A stretch of 64,000 bases of DNA from Acidimicrobiia bacterium. GTDB lineage: Bacteria > Actinomycetota > Acidimicrobiia > Spongiisociales > UBA5794. Numbering within the stretch: position 1 is the stretch's first letter; every line of letters starts with the position of its first letter. The stretch is from positions 434,001-498,000 of the forward strand of contig JAWKJB010000002.1 in assembly GCA_041393965.1 (NCBI GenBank), written 5' to 3'. This document shows positions 1 through 8,170 of the stretch, piece after piece. A model generated the notes under the pieces. It saw only the letters and a program-made list of their open reading frames with translations. It did no database searches and was not told the origin of the DNA. Position numbers and translations under genes: made by a program.

Positions 1-1
1 C

Positions 2-571
2 GCCAAGTCTGTTGTCGATCTCGTCGGCAAGGACAAGGTGATCTACATCCAGCAGGATGCGTATTACCGCGACAACGCACTTCTGCCAATGCGCGATCGC
101 GAGAGGATCAACTACGACCATCCCGACTCGCTCGAACTCGAGCTGTTGATCGCTCACCTCGACACCCTGCGATCGGGCCAAGCCATCGAGCGCCCCGTCT
201 ACGACTTCTCGACGCATACGAGAACGCCGGCAACCATCACGCTCGTGCCCCAGCCTGCCGTGATCGTCGAGGGCATCCTTGTGCTCTCCGATCCCGGGCT
301 CCGTAGCCGATTCGATCTACGCGTCTACATCGACACCGATGCCGACCTGCGCCTGATCCGGCGACTGAACCGTGACATCATCGAACGCGGCCGGACGATG
401 GATTCCGTCCTGCTGCAATACGAGACGACCGTGCGGCCGATGCACGACCGGTTCGTCGAACCGTCGAAGCGGTACGCCGACATCATCATCCCCGAAGGTA
501 TCAACAGTGGGGCGATCGGCACGGTGTCGCTGATGATCCGCCATTTCCTTGAGCGGCCGAGCGTTCAGTGA
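2..571 (+). CDS. udk: Uridine kinase, 5' end cut by window edge
   Basis: Uridine/cytidine kinase of pyrimidine salvage: it transfers phosphate from a nucleoside triphosphate to uridine or cytidine in the cytosol. The frame is open from base 2, and the Walker A loop that starts this family lies off the left edge. The in-frame GTG at 38 is therefore internal. Visible family segments, in order, are IYIQQDAYY (substrate side), NYDHPDSLE, YDFSTHTR, the core strand VIVEGILVLSD and the lid RRLNRDIIERGR. About 189 residues remain of a family length near 205-215, so only a short N-terminus is missing. The 3' end overlaps the convergent SGNH hydrolase gene by 71 bp. The family assignment is firm; the symbol rests on the motifs alone. 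Confidence 0.9.
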   Translation, partial: AKSVVDLVGKDKVIYIQQDAYYRDNALLPMRDRERINYDHPDSLELELLIAHLDTLRSGQAIERPVYDFSTHTRTPATITLVPQPAVIVEGILVLSDPGLRSRFDLRVYIDTDADLRLIRRLNRDIIERGRTMDSVLLQYETTVRPMHDRFVEPSKRYADIIIPEGINSGAIGTVSLMIRHFLERPSVQ

Positions 572-1331
572 TTGCCGGCGCGGACTGTGATTGCCACAGG
601 TCCACCAGATGGTCCGCAACCGGCCGGGCGACGGACGCGAACAGCATGTGGCCCGACGCCGATGCGTGGAACAGGTCGCCCGCAAACATGCTTGGATGCT
701 CCTCGAACCACGGATGCATGACATCCCACGCGTTCGACTTGACGGCGTGCGGGTATCGGGCCGCTACCCGTGCGATTGCGCGATCCATGGCTCGGGCTCT
801 GATTCGGGCGACGCCGCGGACAACCTCGGGGAATCGTGGGATCGTGCCGAGATCGCCGACACCGGAAAGACCAACGGCGGGAACCGCAGCATGGAGGCGA
901 GCGACGATGCGATCGTACTCCGACTCGAAACGGGGCACCGGTGTGCCGCGTAGAGCGTCGTTGGAACCGACTGAGAGGTACGCGATGTCTGGGGAAAGCG
1001 AGATCGCCTGTTCGAGCTGGTTGGCAAGCACATCGCGAGCCTTCGACCCGCCAACGGCGAGACTCGTTGTCCGGACATGGAACCGTTCGCCGAGGTGAAT
1101 GCCGATCTGCCGTGGCCACGATGCGTCGAGAGGCTCGACTCCTGGTGAGGTGATGGAGCTGTCGCCGAGGAACACGAGCCCGAGCGGGGGAGCGTCGGGT
1201 TCTCCAAAGGTGCCGGAGGGATCCTGGTTTGCGAGGCTCGGTAGGTCGTCCCTCCGTATGGCGTGGGCCATCTGGCCAGCAAGGTAGGCGCTGGCGGCGA
1301 GGGACGGCCGAACGAACTTCCACGCGTTCAT
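501..1331 (-). CDS. SGNH/GDSL-type hydrolase
   Basis: Predicted serine esterase or lipase of the SGNH superfamily, 276 residues. Block I is VFLGDSS with the nucleophile serine at about residue 50. Block III is SVGSND with the oxyanion-hole Asn, and the C-terminal catalytic pair is seen in DLFHASASGH. The substrate cannot be told from sequence. I start it at the ATG at 1331 (protein begins MNAWKFV). The same frame stays open farther upstream but there it only shadows the DUF4328 gene. A short hydrophobic N-terminus (SLAASAYLAGQ) may be a weak anchor. It follows the DUF4328 gene on the same strand at 46 bp, and its last 71 bp overlap the end of udk tail to tail. Confidence 0.8.
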   Translation of the reverse strand: MNAWKFVRPSLAASAYLAGQMAHAIRRDDLPSLANQDPSGTFGEPDAPPLGLVFLGDSSITSPGVEPLDASWPRQIGIHLGERFHVRTTSLAVGGSKARDVLANQLEQAISLSPDIAYLSVGSNDALRGTPVPRFESEYDRIVARLHAAVPAVGLSGVGDLGTIPRFPEVVRGVARIRARAMDRAIARVAARYPHAVKSNAWDVMHPWFEEHPSMFAGDLFHASASGHMLFASVARPVADHLVDLWQSQSAPAITERSAAQGNGGSSATPCRSPHC

Positions 1332-1377
1332 GGCCCCAATGATCGCGGCATTTTCCGGGTCCGGAAACGGTTTCTCG

Positions 1378-2181
1378 TCAGCGAGGTGTGAGGCGCTTGC
1401 CGATCTTGCGAATCGCGATCGCTCCGAGGATGAACCCGGTTCCCAAGATGAGGTATCCGACCGTGGAGACCCACAGGAGTTCGATGTCGCTTGTCGCGAG
1501 CGTGTCTCCGATCTGGGAGACGACGATGCCGACGATCCAAAACACCCACCACACATCGGAGACCGCCGTTCGCCGCTGTGAACGCCACGAATCACCGATG
1601 GGTTCCTCGAGGTGTGGTTGGGCCATCCGATCGATCTCGTTGATGACGAGCTTGGGAATGACGAAGTTGGCGAGCGGGATGAACCATCCCCCCACGGCCC
1701 ACCCCGAAGACCATGATGTTCGCGAAGGGCCTCTCGACAGCGCAGCCTTGTAGGCGTGGTTGCACCAGATGACGAGCAGGATGAACACGACGAGGGCGCA
1801 GATGGCCCATACTCCCGCGACGGCGTCGCTCGCATCGGCAACATCGAGGACCTCGCTGAACGAGGTCGGACCGCCGTTGCGGTAGTCCTGCCACAAGGCG
1901 TAGGTGCCGAGGTACATGACACCGGCGAGCATGGCCAGAGCCGCTGCGGCGATCTGGAACGCGAACAGCGTGCCGTTGAGCCCGGCGGAGACATACCGGC
2001 GGCTCGACTGGACCCCCGGCTGTGGCGCTGTCGGTGTCGGGGCACCGTACGAGGCCGCGGGAACGGGTTGGCTTGGGATTGCCGCAGTGCTCGGAGGAGG
2101 TGGTTGGGTTCTGCTCTGGGGTGGATACCACTTGCCGTCCGAGGCAAGCCACCAGTCGTCACCTTGGGGTCGATCGCTCAT
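1378..2181 (-). CDS. DUF4328 membrane protein with N-terminal DUF2510-like motif
   Basis: Membrane protein of unknown function, 267 residues. The N-terminus carries WWLASDGKWYPP, the actinobacterial DUF2510-type Trp-rich motif, followed by a Pro/Gln-rich linker to about residue 65. Four hydrophobic segments then fit a DUF4328 domain, with the characteristic GWAVGGWFIPLANFVIPK stretch near residue 165. The motif is thought to recruit partners at the membrane; no enzymatic residues are visible. A -10-like TAGAGT (reverse complement of 2188-2193) sits 6 bases before the ATG with no Shine-Dalgarno sequence, so the transcript is probably leaderless. Function unknown. Confidence 0.8.
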   Translation of the reverse strand: MSDRPQGDDWWLASDGKWYPPQSRTQPPPPSTAAIPSQPVPAASYGAPTPTAPQPGVQSSRRYVSAGLNGTLFAFQIAAAALAMLAGVMYLGTYALWQDYRNGGPTSFSEVLDVADASDAVAGVWAICALVVFILLVIWCNHAYKAALSRGPSRTSWSSGWAVGGWFIPLANFVIPKLVINEIDRMAQPHLEEPIGDSWRSQRRTAVSDVWWVFWIVGIVVSQIGDTLATSDIELLWVSTVGYLILGTGFILGAIAIRKIGKRLTPR

Positions 2182-2273
2182 GCGATGACTCTACTGGAAG
2201 CTTCCGGTAGGCCCAAAGTCCTGTCCTCTCGGGAAGCGGCGATCGTGTCGGAGCGACCAGCTGGGCCGGTCCC

Positions 2274-3368
2274 TCATCGTGGGGAAAACCGGAAGTGCAT
2301 GACATCGCCCTCACGCGTGATGTAGTCCTTGCCCTCGAGGCGCCATCGGCCGTTGTTCTTGGCGCCCGTCTCACCGCCGCATTCGATGAAGTCGTCGTAG
2401 GACACGACCTCAGCGCGGATGAAACCCCGTTCGAAGTCGGTGTGGATCACCCCGGCAGACTGTCGAGCGGTCGAGCCTTTTCGGACGGTCCAGGCTCGTA
2501 CCTCCTTGTCTCCTGCCGTGAAGAAGGTGAGAAGGCCGAGGAGATCGTACGCGGCCCGGATCACCTTGTGAAGACCGGGTTCGCTGAGGCCGTACTCGTC
2601 GAGCAGTGCGGTGCGATCCTCGGGATCGAGGGCGGCGATGTCAGCCTCGAGTTCACCACAAATGGTCACAACGGCGGCTCCCTCCGATTCGGCGTGTTGA
2701 GCGACGGCACTGCTCATTGCGTTGCCCGCAAGTCCATCCTCGTCGACATTGGCGATGTACATCGTCGGTTTTGCCGTCAGCAGGAACAGGTCACGCACGA
2801 TGAGGCGGTCTGCTCCGGTGAGGGACATCGTGCGTACCGGCTTGCCTTCGGCGAGGTGTTCGTTGACCCGCTCGAGGGTCGCAACGGCGGCCCTTGCGTC
2901 GCCGTCGCCTGAGCGTGCCTTCCGTCGCTGGCGGTCGAGTGAACGCTCGACCGTTTCGAGATCGGCGATGGCGAGTTCGGTGTTGATCGTTGCGATGTCG
3001 GAGAGCGGATCGACCCGTCCACCGACATGGACGATGTTGTCGTCGGTAAAGCATCGCACGACATGGGCGACGGCATCGGTCTCGCGGATGTGGCTGAGAA
3101 ACCGGTTCCCGAGCCCCTCGCCACCGGATGCCCCTGCAACGAGGCCGGCGATGTCGACGAACTCGACCATGGTCGGGATGACTTCCTTCGGGTTGACGAT
3201 GGCGGCCAACGCGTCAAGCCGCGGGTCGGGGACCAATGCAATCCCAGCGTTCGGATCAATGGTGGTGAACGGATAGTTTTCTGCCGGAATCGTCCCTCCG
3301 GTGAGCGCGTTGAACAGCGTCGACTTCCCGACATTCGGCAACCCGACAATGCCGCACGCGATGCCCAT
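2274..3368 (-). CDS. ychF: Redox-regulated ribosome-associated ATPase YchF (Obg-like)
   Basis: YchF/OLA1-type P-loop NTPase of the Obg family. Members bind ribosomes and hydrolyse ATP rather than GTP. Residues seen: G1 loop GLPNVGKST at about 8, the 'YPFTTIDPN' switch region, the G3 loop DIAGLVAGAS at about 68, and NVDE (about 200) in place of the GTP-selecting NKxD. The C-terminal TGS-like end is present, finishing GDVMHFRF. At 364 residues it is the usual family length. The frame is open to 3929, but homology starts at the ATG at 3368, which has a good ribosome binding site (TTGGAGA). It diverges from the Tad operon across a 280-bp spacer holding four 20-bp repeats. Confidence 0.95.
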   Translation of the reverse strand: MGIACGIVGLPNVGKSTLFNALTGGTIPAENYPFTTIDPNAGIALVPDPRLDALAAIVNPKEVIPTMVEFVDIAGLVAGASGGEGLGNRFLSHIRETDAVAHVVRCFTDDNIVHVGGRVDPLSDIATINTELAIADLETVERSLDRQRRKARSGDGDARAAVATLERVNEHLAEGKPVRTMSLTGADRLIVRDLFLLTAKPTMYIANVDEDGLAGNAMSSAVAQHAESEGAAVVTICGELEADIAALDPEDRTALLDEYGLSEPGLHKVIRAAYDLLGLLTFFTAGDKEVRAWTVRKGSTARQSAGVIHTDFERGFIRAEVVSYDDFIECGGETGAKNNGRWRLEGKDYITREGDVMHFRFSPR

Positions 3369-3490
3369 GAGATCTCCAAGGATCGGCCGAACCCGTGAGG
3401 ATACGACAACCCCGGGTTGAACCCTGGGCTGCCACTCGGGTATGGCCGAGTACCAGCCCGGAGTTCGTCGGACCGCGGAAACCGGGCTCA

Positions 3491-3570
3491 AGTCGCGAAG
3501 ACAACCGGTAGCTCGCGAAGTCGTTCGGTATGTCGCGAAGTCGTGCCGTATGTCGCGAAAGAACTCGCAA
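3491..3570. repeat. Four tandem 20-bp units with TCGCGA cores
   Basis: Four head-to-tail units of exactly 20 bp begin at 3491, 3511, 3531 and 3551. Each carries the palindrome TCGCGA at unit positions 3-8 (3493, 3513, 3533, 3553). Units 2 and 3 are nearly identical after the core (AAGTCGT then CGGTA or CCGTA); units 1 and 4 diverge on the outer side. Twenty bases is close to two helical turns, so all cores face the same side of the DNA. The array lies between the divergent ychF (start 3368) and Tad operon (start 3649), which suggests an operator cluster for one or both. It is not a CRISPR: there are no spacers. Confidence 0.75.
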
Positions 3571-3648
3571 CGCACCCCTTGCATGTACCGCCCACGATCG
3601 GTTTCCTGAACATGGGAATAGACGCTGGGCGTGAGCAGTGGAGCATCC

Positions 3649-3948
3649 ATGGATCCGTTCAGCCACCCCGACCTGGCTCGGCTCGGCAGGACACTTCGCT
3701 CGCGGCTCGACGACACCCTCGATGCCGAGCAGGAAGCCGCGCGATCTGCGGCAATGCGCCGCATGACCCTCCGTGACCGGCTCATCGAGAGCGAGGACCG
3801 TACCGAACGCATCCAGGTCGCCGCGTCGGACGGGCATCTGTATCGCGGCGTGGTTCGGTCCGTCGGCATCGACCATGTCGTTCTCGAGGACCTCAAGACC
3901 CGACGGTGGCTCGCCATTGCCCACATCATTGCGCTGGAGACGATCTGA
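3649..3948 (+). CDS. Small conserved-looking protein at head of Tad operon
   Basis: Unrecognised 99-residue soluble protein. The N-terminal half is charged and helical (RTLRSRLDDTLDAEQEAA). The C-terminal half has alternating strands ending RGVVRSVGIDHVVLEDL, reminiscent of a small beta-barrel such as an Sm-like fold; that is only an impression. I start at the ATG at 3649; a GTG at 3631 in the same frame is the alternative. Its stop TGA overlaps the ATG of the CpaB-like gene by one base (TGATG), so it is translated with the Tad genes and is probably co-regulated with them. No catalytic motif, signal peptide or membrane segment is seen. Confidence 0.65.
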   Translation: MDPFSHPDLARLGRTLRSRLDDTLDAEQEAARSAAMRRMTLRDRLIESEDRTERIQVAASDGHLYRGVVRSVGIDHVVLEDLKTRRWLAIAHIIALETI

Positions 3949-4568
3949 TGGCGATCAGCATCCGCGCTCGGGGGTGGTCGCTCCCGACCCTCGATCGGAG
4001 ACGACTCATCGGCATCGCGCTCGCGGCGTTCGCCGGGATCCTCGTCTTGTTCCTGACGCAGCCAGCCCCGAGAATCGGTGTGTTGGTCGCCGCCGAGGAC
4101 CTCAGGCCGGGTGTCCCCCTCACCTCCGATTCGGTCACCGTACGGTGGGTGTCGTCAGCGGAAGGTTTCGTTGATCTCGACTCGTTCGACGCCATCGAGA
4201 ACTGGACACTGCGAGCACCGCTGGTCGCAGGAGAGCCGCTCATTCCGTCCCTGCTCCAGTCGCCCGAGGTTTCTGCGATGCCGAATGTCATCGCGTTGTC
4301 GCTCGACGAGTCCCACGCCGTCCTTGGACGCATCGCACCCGGCGACCGCGTGGACCTCTACCGCACCTCGACAAGCGGCGGGTTTGATACCGCTCCCGTC
4401 ACCGAGCTCCTCGCGTCACGCATCTATGTCGTCGAGGCGAGAACCGGGGAGACCGGCCTCGATGCCGACCGCGTCGATCTCCTCCTCGCCGTTGATGAAG
4501 ACCTCGCAGCCGTGATCGCAGGCGCGGCGCGCCACGGTGAGATCGACCTTGTGCGAGTTGCACCGTGA
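3948..4568 (+). CDS. SAF-domain, CpaB/RcpC-like pilus assembly protein
   Basis: Probable pilus assembly accessory protein, 206 residues. An N-terminal membrane segment (IGIALAAFAGILVLFL, about residues 22-37) is followed by an extracytoplasmic SAF domain: VLVAAEDLRPGVPLTSDSV, then LRAPLVAGEPLIPSLL. The segment RIAPGDRVDLY resembles the RcpC/CpaB core. In Gram-negative Tad systems CpaB works with the outer-membrane secretin; here no secretin is present, as expected for a monoderm cell, so it may bind the cell wall or scaffold the pilus. The start ATG overlaps the upstream stop by one base, and its own end overlaps the next gene (GTGA). Confidence 0.75.
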   Translation: MAISIRARGWSLPTLDRRRLIGIALAAFAGILVLFLTQPAPRIGVLVAAEDLRPGVPLTSDSVTVRWVSSAEGFVDLDSFDAIENWTLRAPLVAGEPLIPSLLQSPEVSAMPNVIALSLDESHAVLGRIAPGDRVDLYRTSTSGGFDTAPVTELLASRIYVVEARTGETGLDADRVDLLLAVDEDLAAVIAGAARHGEIDLVRVAP

Positions 4569-5602
4569 CCGTTCGAGTGGCGACCGTGCTCTCGGCGCGG
4601 GACTGGGAATCCGGTCTCGTTGCGTACGCCCGCGACACCGCAGCCATCCGTGTCGTGCTTCGTGCCTTCCAACCTCGCGACATCGAGTCCCACCGCGGCG
4701 AGATCGATGTCGTGGTGGCCGGTGGTGAGGTTGCGTGGGTCACCCCGCATCAGATCACGACATGGACTCGACTGGGGATCGTGGTTGTCGGCATTCACCC
4801 ACCCGGGGACCGTCCAGCGGCTGCCCTCCTCGAACTCGGTGGCGCAGCGGAGGTGCTGCCAGATGACATCGATATTGCTGCTTTGGTCCAGGCGATTCGC
4901 TTCGTCGCTCCCGCAGGCGATGTTCGGGTGTCCGATGCGCGAGGCGTCGTGACGGCGGTGGTTGGGACGCGGGGTGCTCCCGGCTGCACCGAGGTGGCGT
5001 GCGCGATGGCCGTGACATCGGCGCGCCAGTCCAAAACGGTTCTGATCGACCTCGACACCATCGCGCCAGCGCTTGCAATCCGCCTCGGCGTCGCCCCAAG
5101 ACCCGACCTCGCGGACGCTGCCGACATGGTCCGAAGCGAGGGAACCTTCGACCGATCATGCGTTCGGCGGGTAGGAGAGGTCGATGTGGTCGTGGGCTCG
5201 CACCGTGACAACGAGCCCGTGATGCGGGATCCCATGGTGACTGGCCTCGTTGAGGTCGCGGCCGGGCTGTACGACTCGGTGATTCTCGATGTGGGGTCAT
5301 CGCCGGTGGGCGATGCGCTGATCGAAACGGTCAACGAGGTCGTCCTCGTCGTGGATGGATCACCGGTCGGCATCGTCAGGGCCGCGCGAGCCACCAGCAA
5401 CTGGTTCGGACCGACCCCCCGGTTGGTGGTCAACAAGGTTCCGCGAACTCGCCACGATGAAACCGTTGTGGCGGTTCGTCGATGGACGGGACTTGATCCG
5501 GTTGCGGTCATTCCCGAACACCCGAGAGTCAGGCGTAACACCGTCCGCGCCCGGCTTCCGGATCGCTCCTTCACGAGGGCACTTGCGGGAGCGTCGCGAT
5601 GA
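4565..5602 (+). CDS. TadZ/CpaE-like protein with degenerate P-loop
   Basis: MinD/ParA-superfamily protein of the TadZ/CpaE type, which localises the Tad machine at the membrane; 345 residues. Residues 1-115 form an N-terminal receiver-like region and residues about 125-330 the ATPase-like domain. The deviant Walker A expected as KGGxGKT reads GTRGAPGCTEVA (about 138-149): both signature lysines are gone, replaced by Arg and Cys. The Walker A' strand VLIDLD is kept, as is VILDVGSSP in place of Walker B DxPP. ATP binding may be weak or absent, which is known for some TadZ proteins. It starts with GTG in a GTGA overlap and ends in an ATGA overlap with tadA. Confidence 0.75.
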   Translation: MTVRVATVLSARDWESGLVAYARDTAAIRVVLRAFQPRDIESHRGEIDVVVAGGEVAWVTPHQITTWTRLGIVVVGIHPPGDRPAAALLELGGAAEVLPDDIDIAALVQAIRFVAPAGDVRVSDARGVVTAVVGTRGAPGCTEVACAMAVTSARQSKTVLIDLDTIAPALAIRLGVAPRPDLADAADMVRSEGTFDRSCVRRVGEVDVVVGSHRDNEPVMRDPMVTGLVEVAAGLYDSVILDVGSSPVGDALIETVNEVVLVVDGSPVGIVRAARATSNWFGPTPRLVVNKVPRTRHDETVVAVRRWTGLDPVAVIPEHPRVRRNTVRARLPDRSFTRALAGASR

Positions 5603-6570
5603 CAACCACGACGCCGAGCCGGTACGGATTCCTCGACGACCTTCTCGATGACCCGCAAGTCGAGGAGATCATTGTCATCGGCGGCATGCGGACCTTCGTG
5701 GTCAGGAATGGCATCAAGGAACTCGCGAACATCGTTGTCGATACCGCCACGGTGCGGCGAGTCGCCGACCAGCTTCTCGTGGGGACGGGCCGCCGAGTCG
5801 ACCAGGCGAGCCCGATCGTGTCCGCCCAGCTCGCGAACGGCAGTCGTGTCCACATCACCGGGCCCCCGGTGACGCACAAGGACCGCATGAACATCCAGAT
5901 CCGCAAGTTCGTCGTTGCGGCCGACAGCCTCCAGGATCTCGCTGATCGCGGCGCGATGCCCGACCACCTTGTCCGTCTCTTGCGCGATGCGGTCCGGTCG
6001 GACCAGACAATTCTCGTTGCGGGGGCTCCGGGAGCTGGCAAGACGACGCTGGTCAACTGCCTGCTGCGGGAGGTTCCACCCGACCGACGGGTGGTCACAT
6101 GCGAAGAGGTCTTCGAGATCGATGTGCCGCTCCCGGACATGACCCAGATGCAGACCCGCGATGCGGGACTCGACGGTGGCGCCACGATTTCGCTTCGTGA
6201 CCTCGTCAGGGAGGCGCTTCGGCAGCGACCCGACCGGATCGTCGTCGGCGAGGTGCGAGGCCCCGAGGCACTCGACATGCTCATGGCGCTCAACGCCGGG
6301 TGTTCCGGGATGGCCACGATCCACGCGAATTCGGGCCGGGACGCTCTCGAGAAGCTCGTGTCCTACGGGGTGCTCGCGGGCGAGAACATCTCGGTGCCGT
6401 TCCTGCGCCGGACCGTTGCGTCGGTTGTCGACCTTGTCGTGTTCCTCAGGCGCGATGTTGGGGGGCGTCATGTCGACGAGATTCTTGCCGTGCCTGCCCA
6501 GCTCGACGGTGATGTGTTCACCGTTGACTCGCTGTACACGCGATCCGACACCGGTCGGGGTCGACGATGA
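5599..6570 (+). CDS. tadA: Tad secretion ATPase TadA/CpaF
   Basis: Hexameric secretion ATPase of the type II/IV family (TadA/CpaF) that powers Flp pilus assembly from the cytoplasmic face. The 323 residues lack the long N-terminal extension of many TadA proteins. Residues 1-120 form the N-domain. Walker A is GAPGAGKTT at about 143; the Asp box lies near EVFEIDVPLPDM; Walker B is RIVVGEVRG at about 213; and the His box is ATIHANS at about 239. Arg-rich RDLVREALRQRPDR matches the arginine-finger region. It sits between tadZ and tadB with 4-bp overlaps on both sides, so the stoichiometry of the membrane platform is probably set by coupled translation. Confidence 0.92.
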   Translation: MTTTTPSRYGFLDDLLDDPQVEEIIVIGGMRTFVVRNGIKELANIVVDTATVRRVADQLLVGTGRRVDQASPIVSAQLANGSRVHITGPPVTHKDRMNIQIRKFVVAADSLQDLADRGAMPDHLVRLLRDAVRSDQTILVAGAPGAGKTTLVNCLLREVPPDRRVVTCEEVFEIDVPLPDMTQMQTRDAGLDGGATISLRDLVREALRQRPDRIVVGEVRGPEALDMLMALNAGCSGMATIHANSGRDALEKLVSYGVLAGENISVPFLRRTVASVVDLVVFLRRDVGGRHVDEILAVPAQLDGDVFTVDSLYTRSDTGRGRR

Positions 6571-7367
6571 GGGGAATCGCGGTGCTGGCCGCGATGGGAG
6601 CGGCATGGTTGCTTGCGGGCGGTGCCTTGAAGGTCCGTGTGGCCATGCCTCATGTCCGGCTTCGTACCGTCGTCGCTGGCGCGTGCTGCGGTCTGGTCGC
6701 CTTTCTCCTCGCGTTGGGTCTGCTCGGTTCGGCGGTCCCCGCCGCGGCGTTCGGATTGCTTGCCGTTGGTCTGCCGGCGCATGTCGCTGCTGGCCGTGAG
6801 CGTTCCCGAAAGGCCGCCGAGGCAGCTGCGTGGCCGGACCTCCTTGCCCATATCAGGTCCTCCATCGCTGCGGGGAAGACCCTCCCCGACGCGTGGGTCG
6901 ATGCAGCGACCCGCGTCGGGGATCCGTTCACCGCGACGATCGAGGAGGTTCGCCGTGAGTTGGTCTACGGAGCGGGGTTTCCGGCCGCAATGGCTGTCGT
7001 GCGCGCCGATGCCGACAACGCGACGGCCGATCGTGTGACGACGACACTCGTCGTCGCGAACGAGACCGGCGGACACCGCGTCGGTGAGGTCCTCGCGGCC
7101 CTCAGCGCGTCGGTGGCGGCCGAATCGAGACTCCGAGCGGCACACGACGCAGCGTTGACCGAGCAGCGCTGGACTGCAGGAGTGGCGCTGGTTGCACCGT
7201 GGGTGATTCTCGGTCTTTCCATGGCGACCAACCCTCAGGCCGCAGCTGCCTTCTCGACCTCCGAGGGGGCCTTCGTTGTCGGTATCGGGCTCGTGCTGAC
7301 CGTGGCGGGGTATTTCCTTGCACGGCGCCTTGCCGCGCTGAGCGAGAACCCGAGGATGTTCCGATGA
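6567..7367 (+). CDS. tadB: Tad inner-membrane platform protein TadB
   Basis: Type II secretion F-domain protein, 266 residues, one of the two platform proteins that anchor TadA and pass pilin subunits outward. Two hydrophobic segments lie at the N-terminus (about 1-20 and 30-75). The cytoplasmic GspF-like helical domain runs from about 85 to 205 (WPDLLAHIRSSIAAGKTLPDAW, then GGHRVGEVLAALSASV). Two C-terminal membrane helices follow (WTAGVALVAPWVILGLSM and GAFVVGIGLVLTVAGYFL). The start ATG overlaps the tadA stop (ATGA), and its stop overlaps the tadC start in the same way. Confidence 0.88.
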   Translation: MRGIAVLAAMGAAWLLAGGALKVRVAMPHVRLRTVVAGACCGLVAFLLALGLLGSAVPAAAFGLLAVGLPAHVAAGRERSRKAAEAAAWPDLLAHIRSSIAAGKTLPDAWVDAATRVGDPFTATIEEVRRELVYGAGFPAAMAVVRADADNATADRVTTTLVVANETGGHRVGEVLAALSASVAAESRLRAAHDAALTEQRWTAGVALVAPWVILGLSMATNPQAAAAFSTSEGAFVVGIGLVLTVAGYFLARRLAALSENPRMFR

Positions 7368-8143
7368 CGGTACTGGTTGCGGTGCTTCTCGCTGGCGGCG
7401 TCTACCTCGTGGTGACGGGTGGCAGCCACCCGTCACTTGCCGATGACCTCGGCCAATACCTGATGCCGTCGACTGACGCAGATGCACAACCACTCGAGCT
7501 GGTTCGTGCCGGCGCCAAGCCGTGGCTGCCGTGGGTGCTCACTGGGGGCCTTGTCGGAATCCTGCTCGCACAGGGCGACCTGTTTCTTGCCGGGCCAGGA
7601 CGGTCCGTTCCGGCATTGGCACTGCTCGGCGGGGCTTCCGGCTATTTCCTGTGGTCCGTCCGGCGGACCAACGCCGAGGAGCGAAGAGCCCGTCGGCTTC
7701 GTTTCGAGCTTCCGATCGTCGCAGACGCGATCGCTCTGCATGTTGTTGCCGGCAGTTCCGTCGCGGCGGCGATTCGGACCATCACCGTCCAAATGGATGG
7801 TGTCGCGATCGAAGAACTCGAAGCGGTGATCGAAGAACACGATACGGGAAGTGGATTTGAGTCATGTCTCGTATCGGTGGGCCTCGCCACGGCCCACAAG
7901 GACGCCCGTCGCCTCTACGACCTGCTGGCACACGCGCACGAATCAGGGGGAAGGCTCGCTGTCATGCTCGGGGAGCTCGCGACGGACCTGCGTGCCGGTA
8001 TCGAACGGGATCTCTCAGCCGAAGGTGGGAAGCGTGCGATCACGACCTACGGACCCGTCTTGGCGCTGATGGTCCCCACCGCGCTGCTGTTCCTCCTGTA
8101 TCCGACACTCCTGGGCCTTCGCGCGCTGTCGGGAACGCAATGA
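7364..8143 (+). CDS. tadC: Tad inner-membrane platform protein TadC
   Basis: Second T2SF-domain platform protein of the Tad machine, 259 residues. Hydrophobic segments near 1-18, 50-70 and 75-100 precede the cytoplasmic domain (LRFELPIVADAIALHVVAGS, then GGRLAVMLGELATDLRAGIE). It ends with one strong membrane helix (VLALMVPTALLFLLYPTLLGL). The frame is open from 7199, but the correct start is the ATG at 7364 in an ATGA overlap with tadB. A 27-bp gap with an AAAGGAAG ribosome binding site then leads to the Flp pilin gene, the only break in the chain of overlaps, which lets the pilin be translated at a higher rate. Confidence 0.87.
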   Translation: MTVLVAVLLAGGVYLVVTGGSHPSLADDLGQYLMPSTDADAQPLELVRAGAKPWLPWVLTGGLVGILLAQGDLFLAGPGRSVPALALLGGASGYFLWSVRRTNAEERRARRLRFELPIVADAIALHVVAGSSVAAAIRTITVQMDGVAIEELEAVIEEHDTGSGFESCLVSVGLATAHKDARRLYDLLAHAHESGGRLAVMLGELATDLRAGIERDLSAEGGKRAITTYGPVLALMVPTALLFLLYPTLLGLRALSGTQ

Positions 8144-8170
8144 AGGTACGACCACAGAAAGGAAGCGAAC

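Noticed and set aside
501..2162. One 553-codon minus-strand frame
   Set aside because: Only its 3' half (from ATG 1331) is coding. The 5' half is the shadow of the DUF4328 gene, whose motifs are in another frame.
3491..3570. 20-bp repeats as a CRISPR array
   Set aside because: Units are directly adjacent without unique spacers, and no cas gene is in the window.
4795..6606. 603-codon open frame opposite tadZ and tadA
   Set aside because: High-GC antisense shadow: Arg-, Pro- and Ser-rich with no motif, while the plus strand encodes clear Tad proteins.
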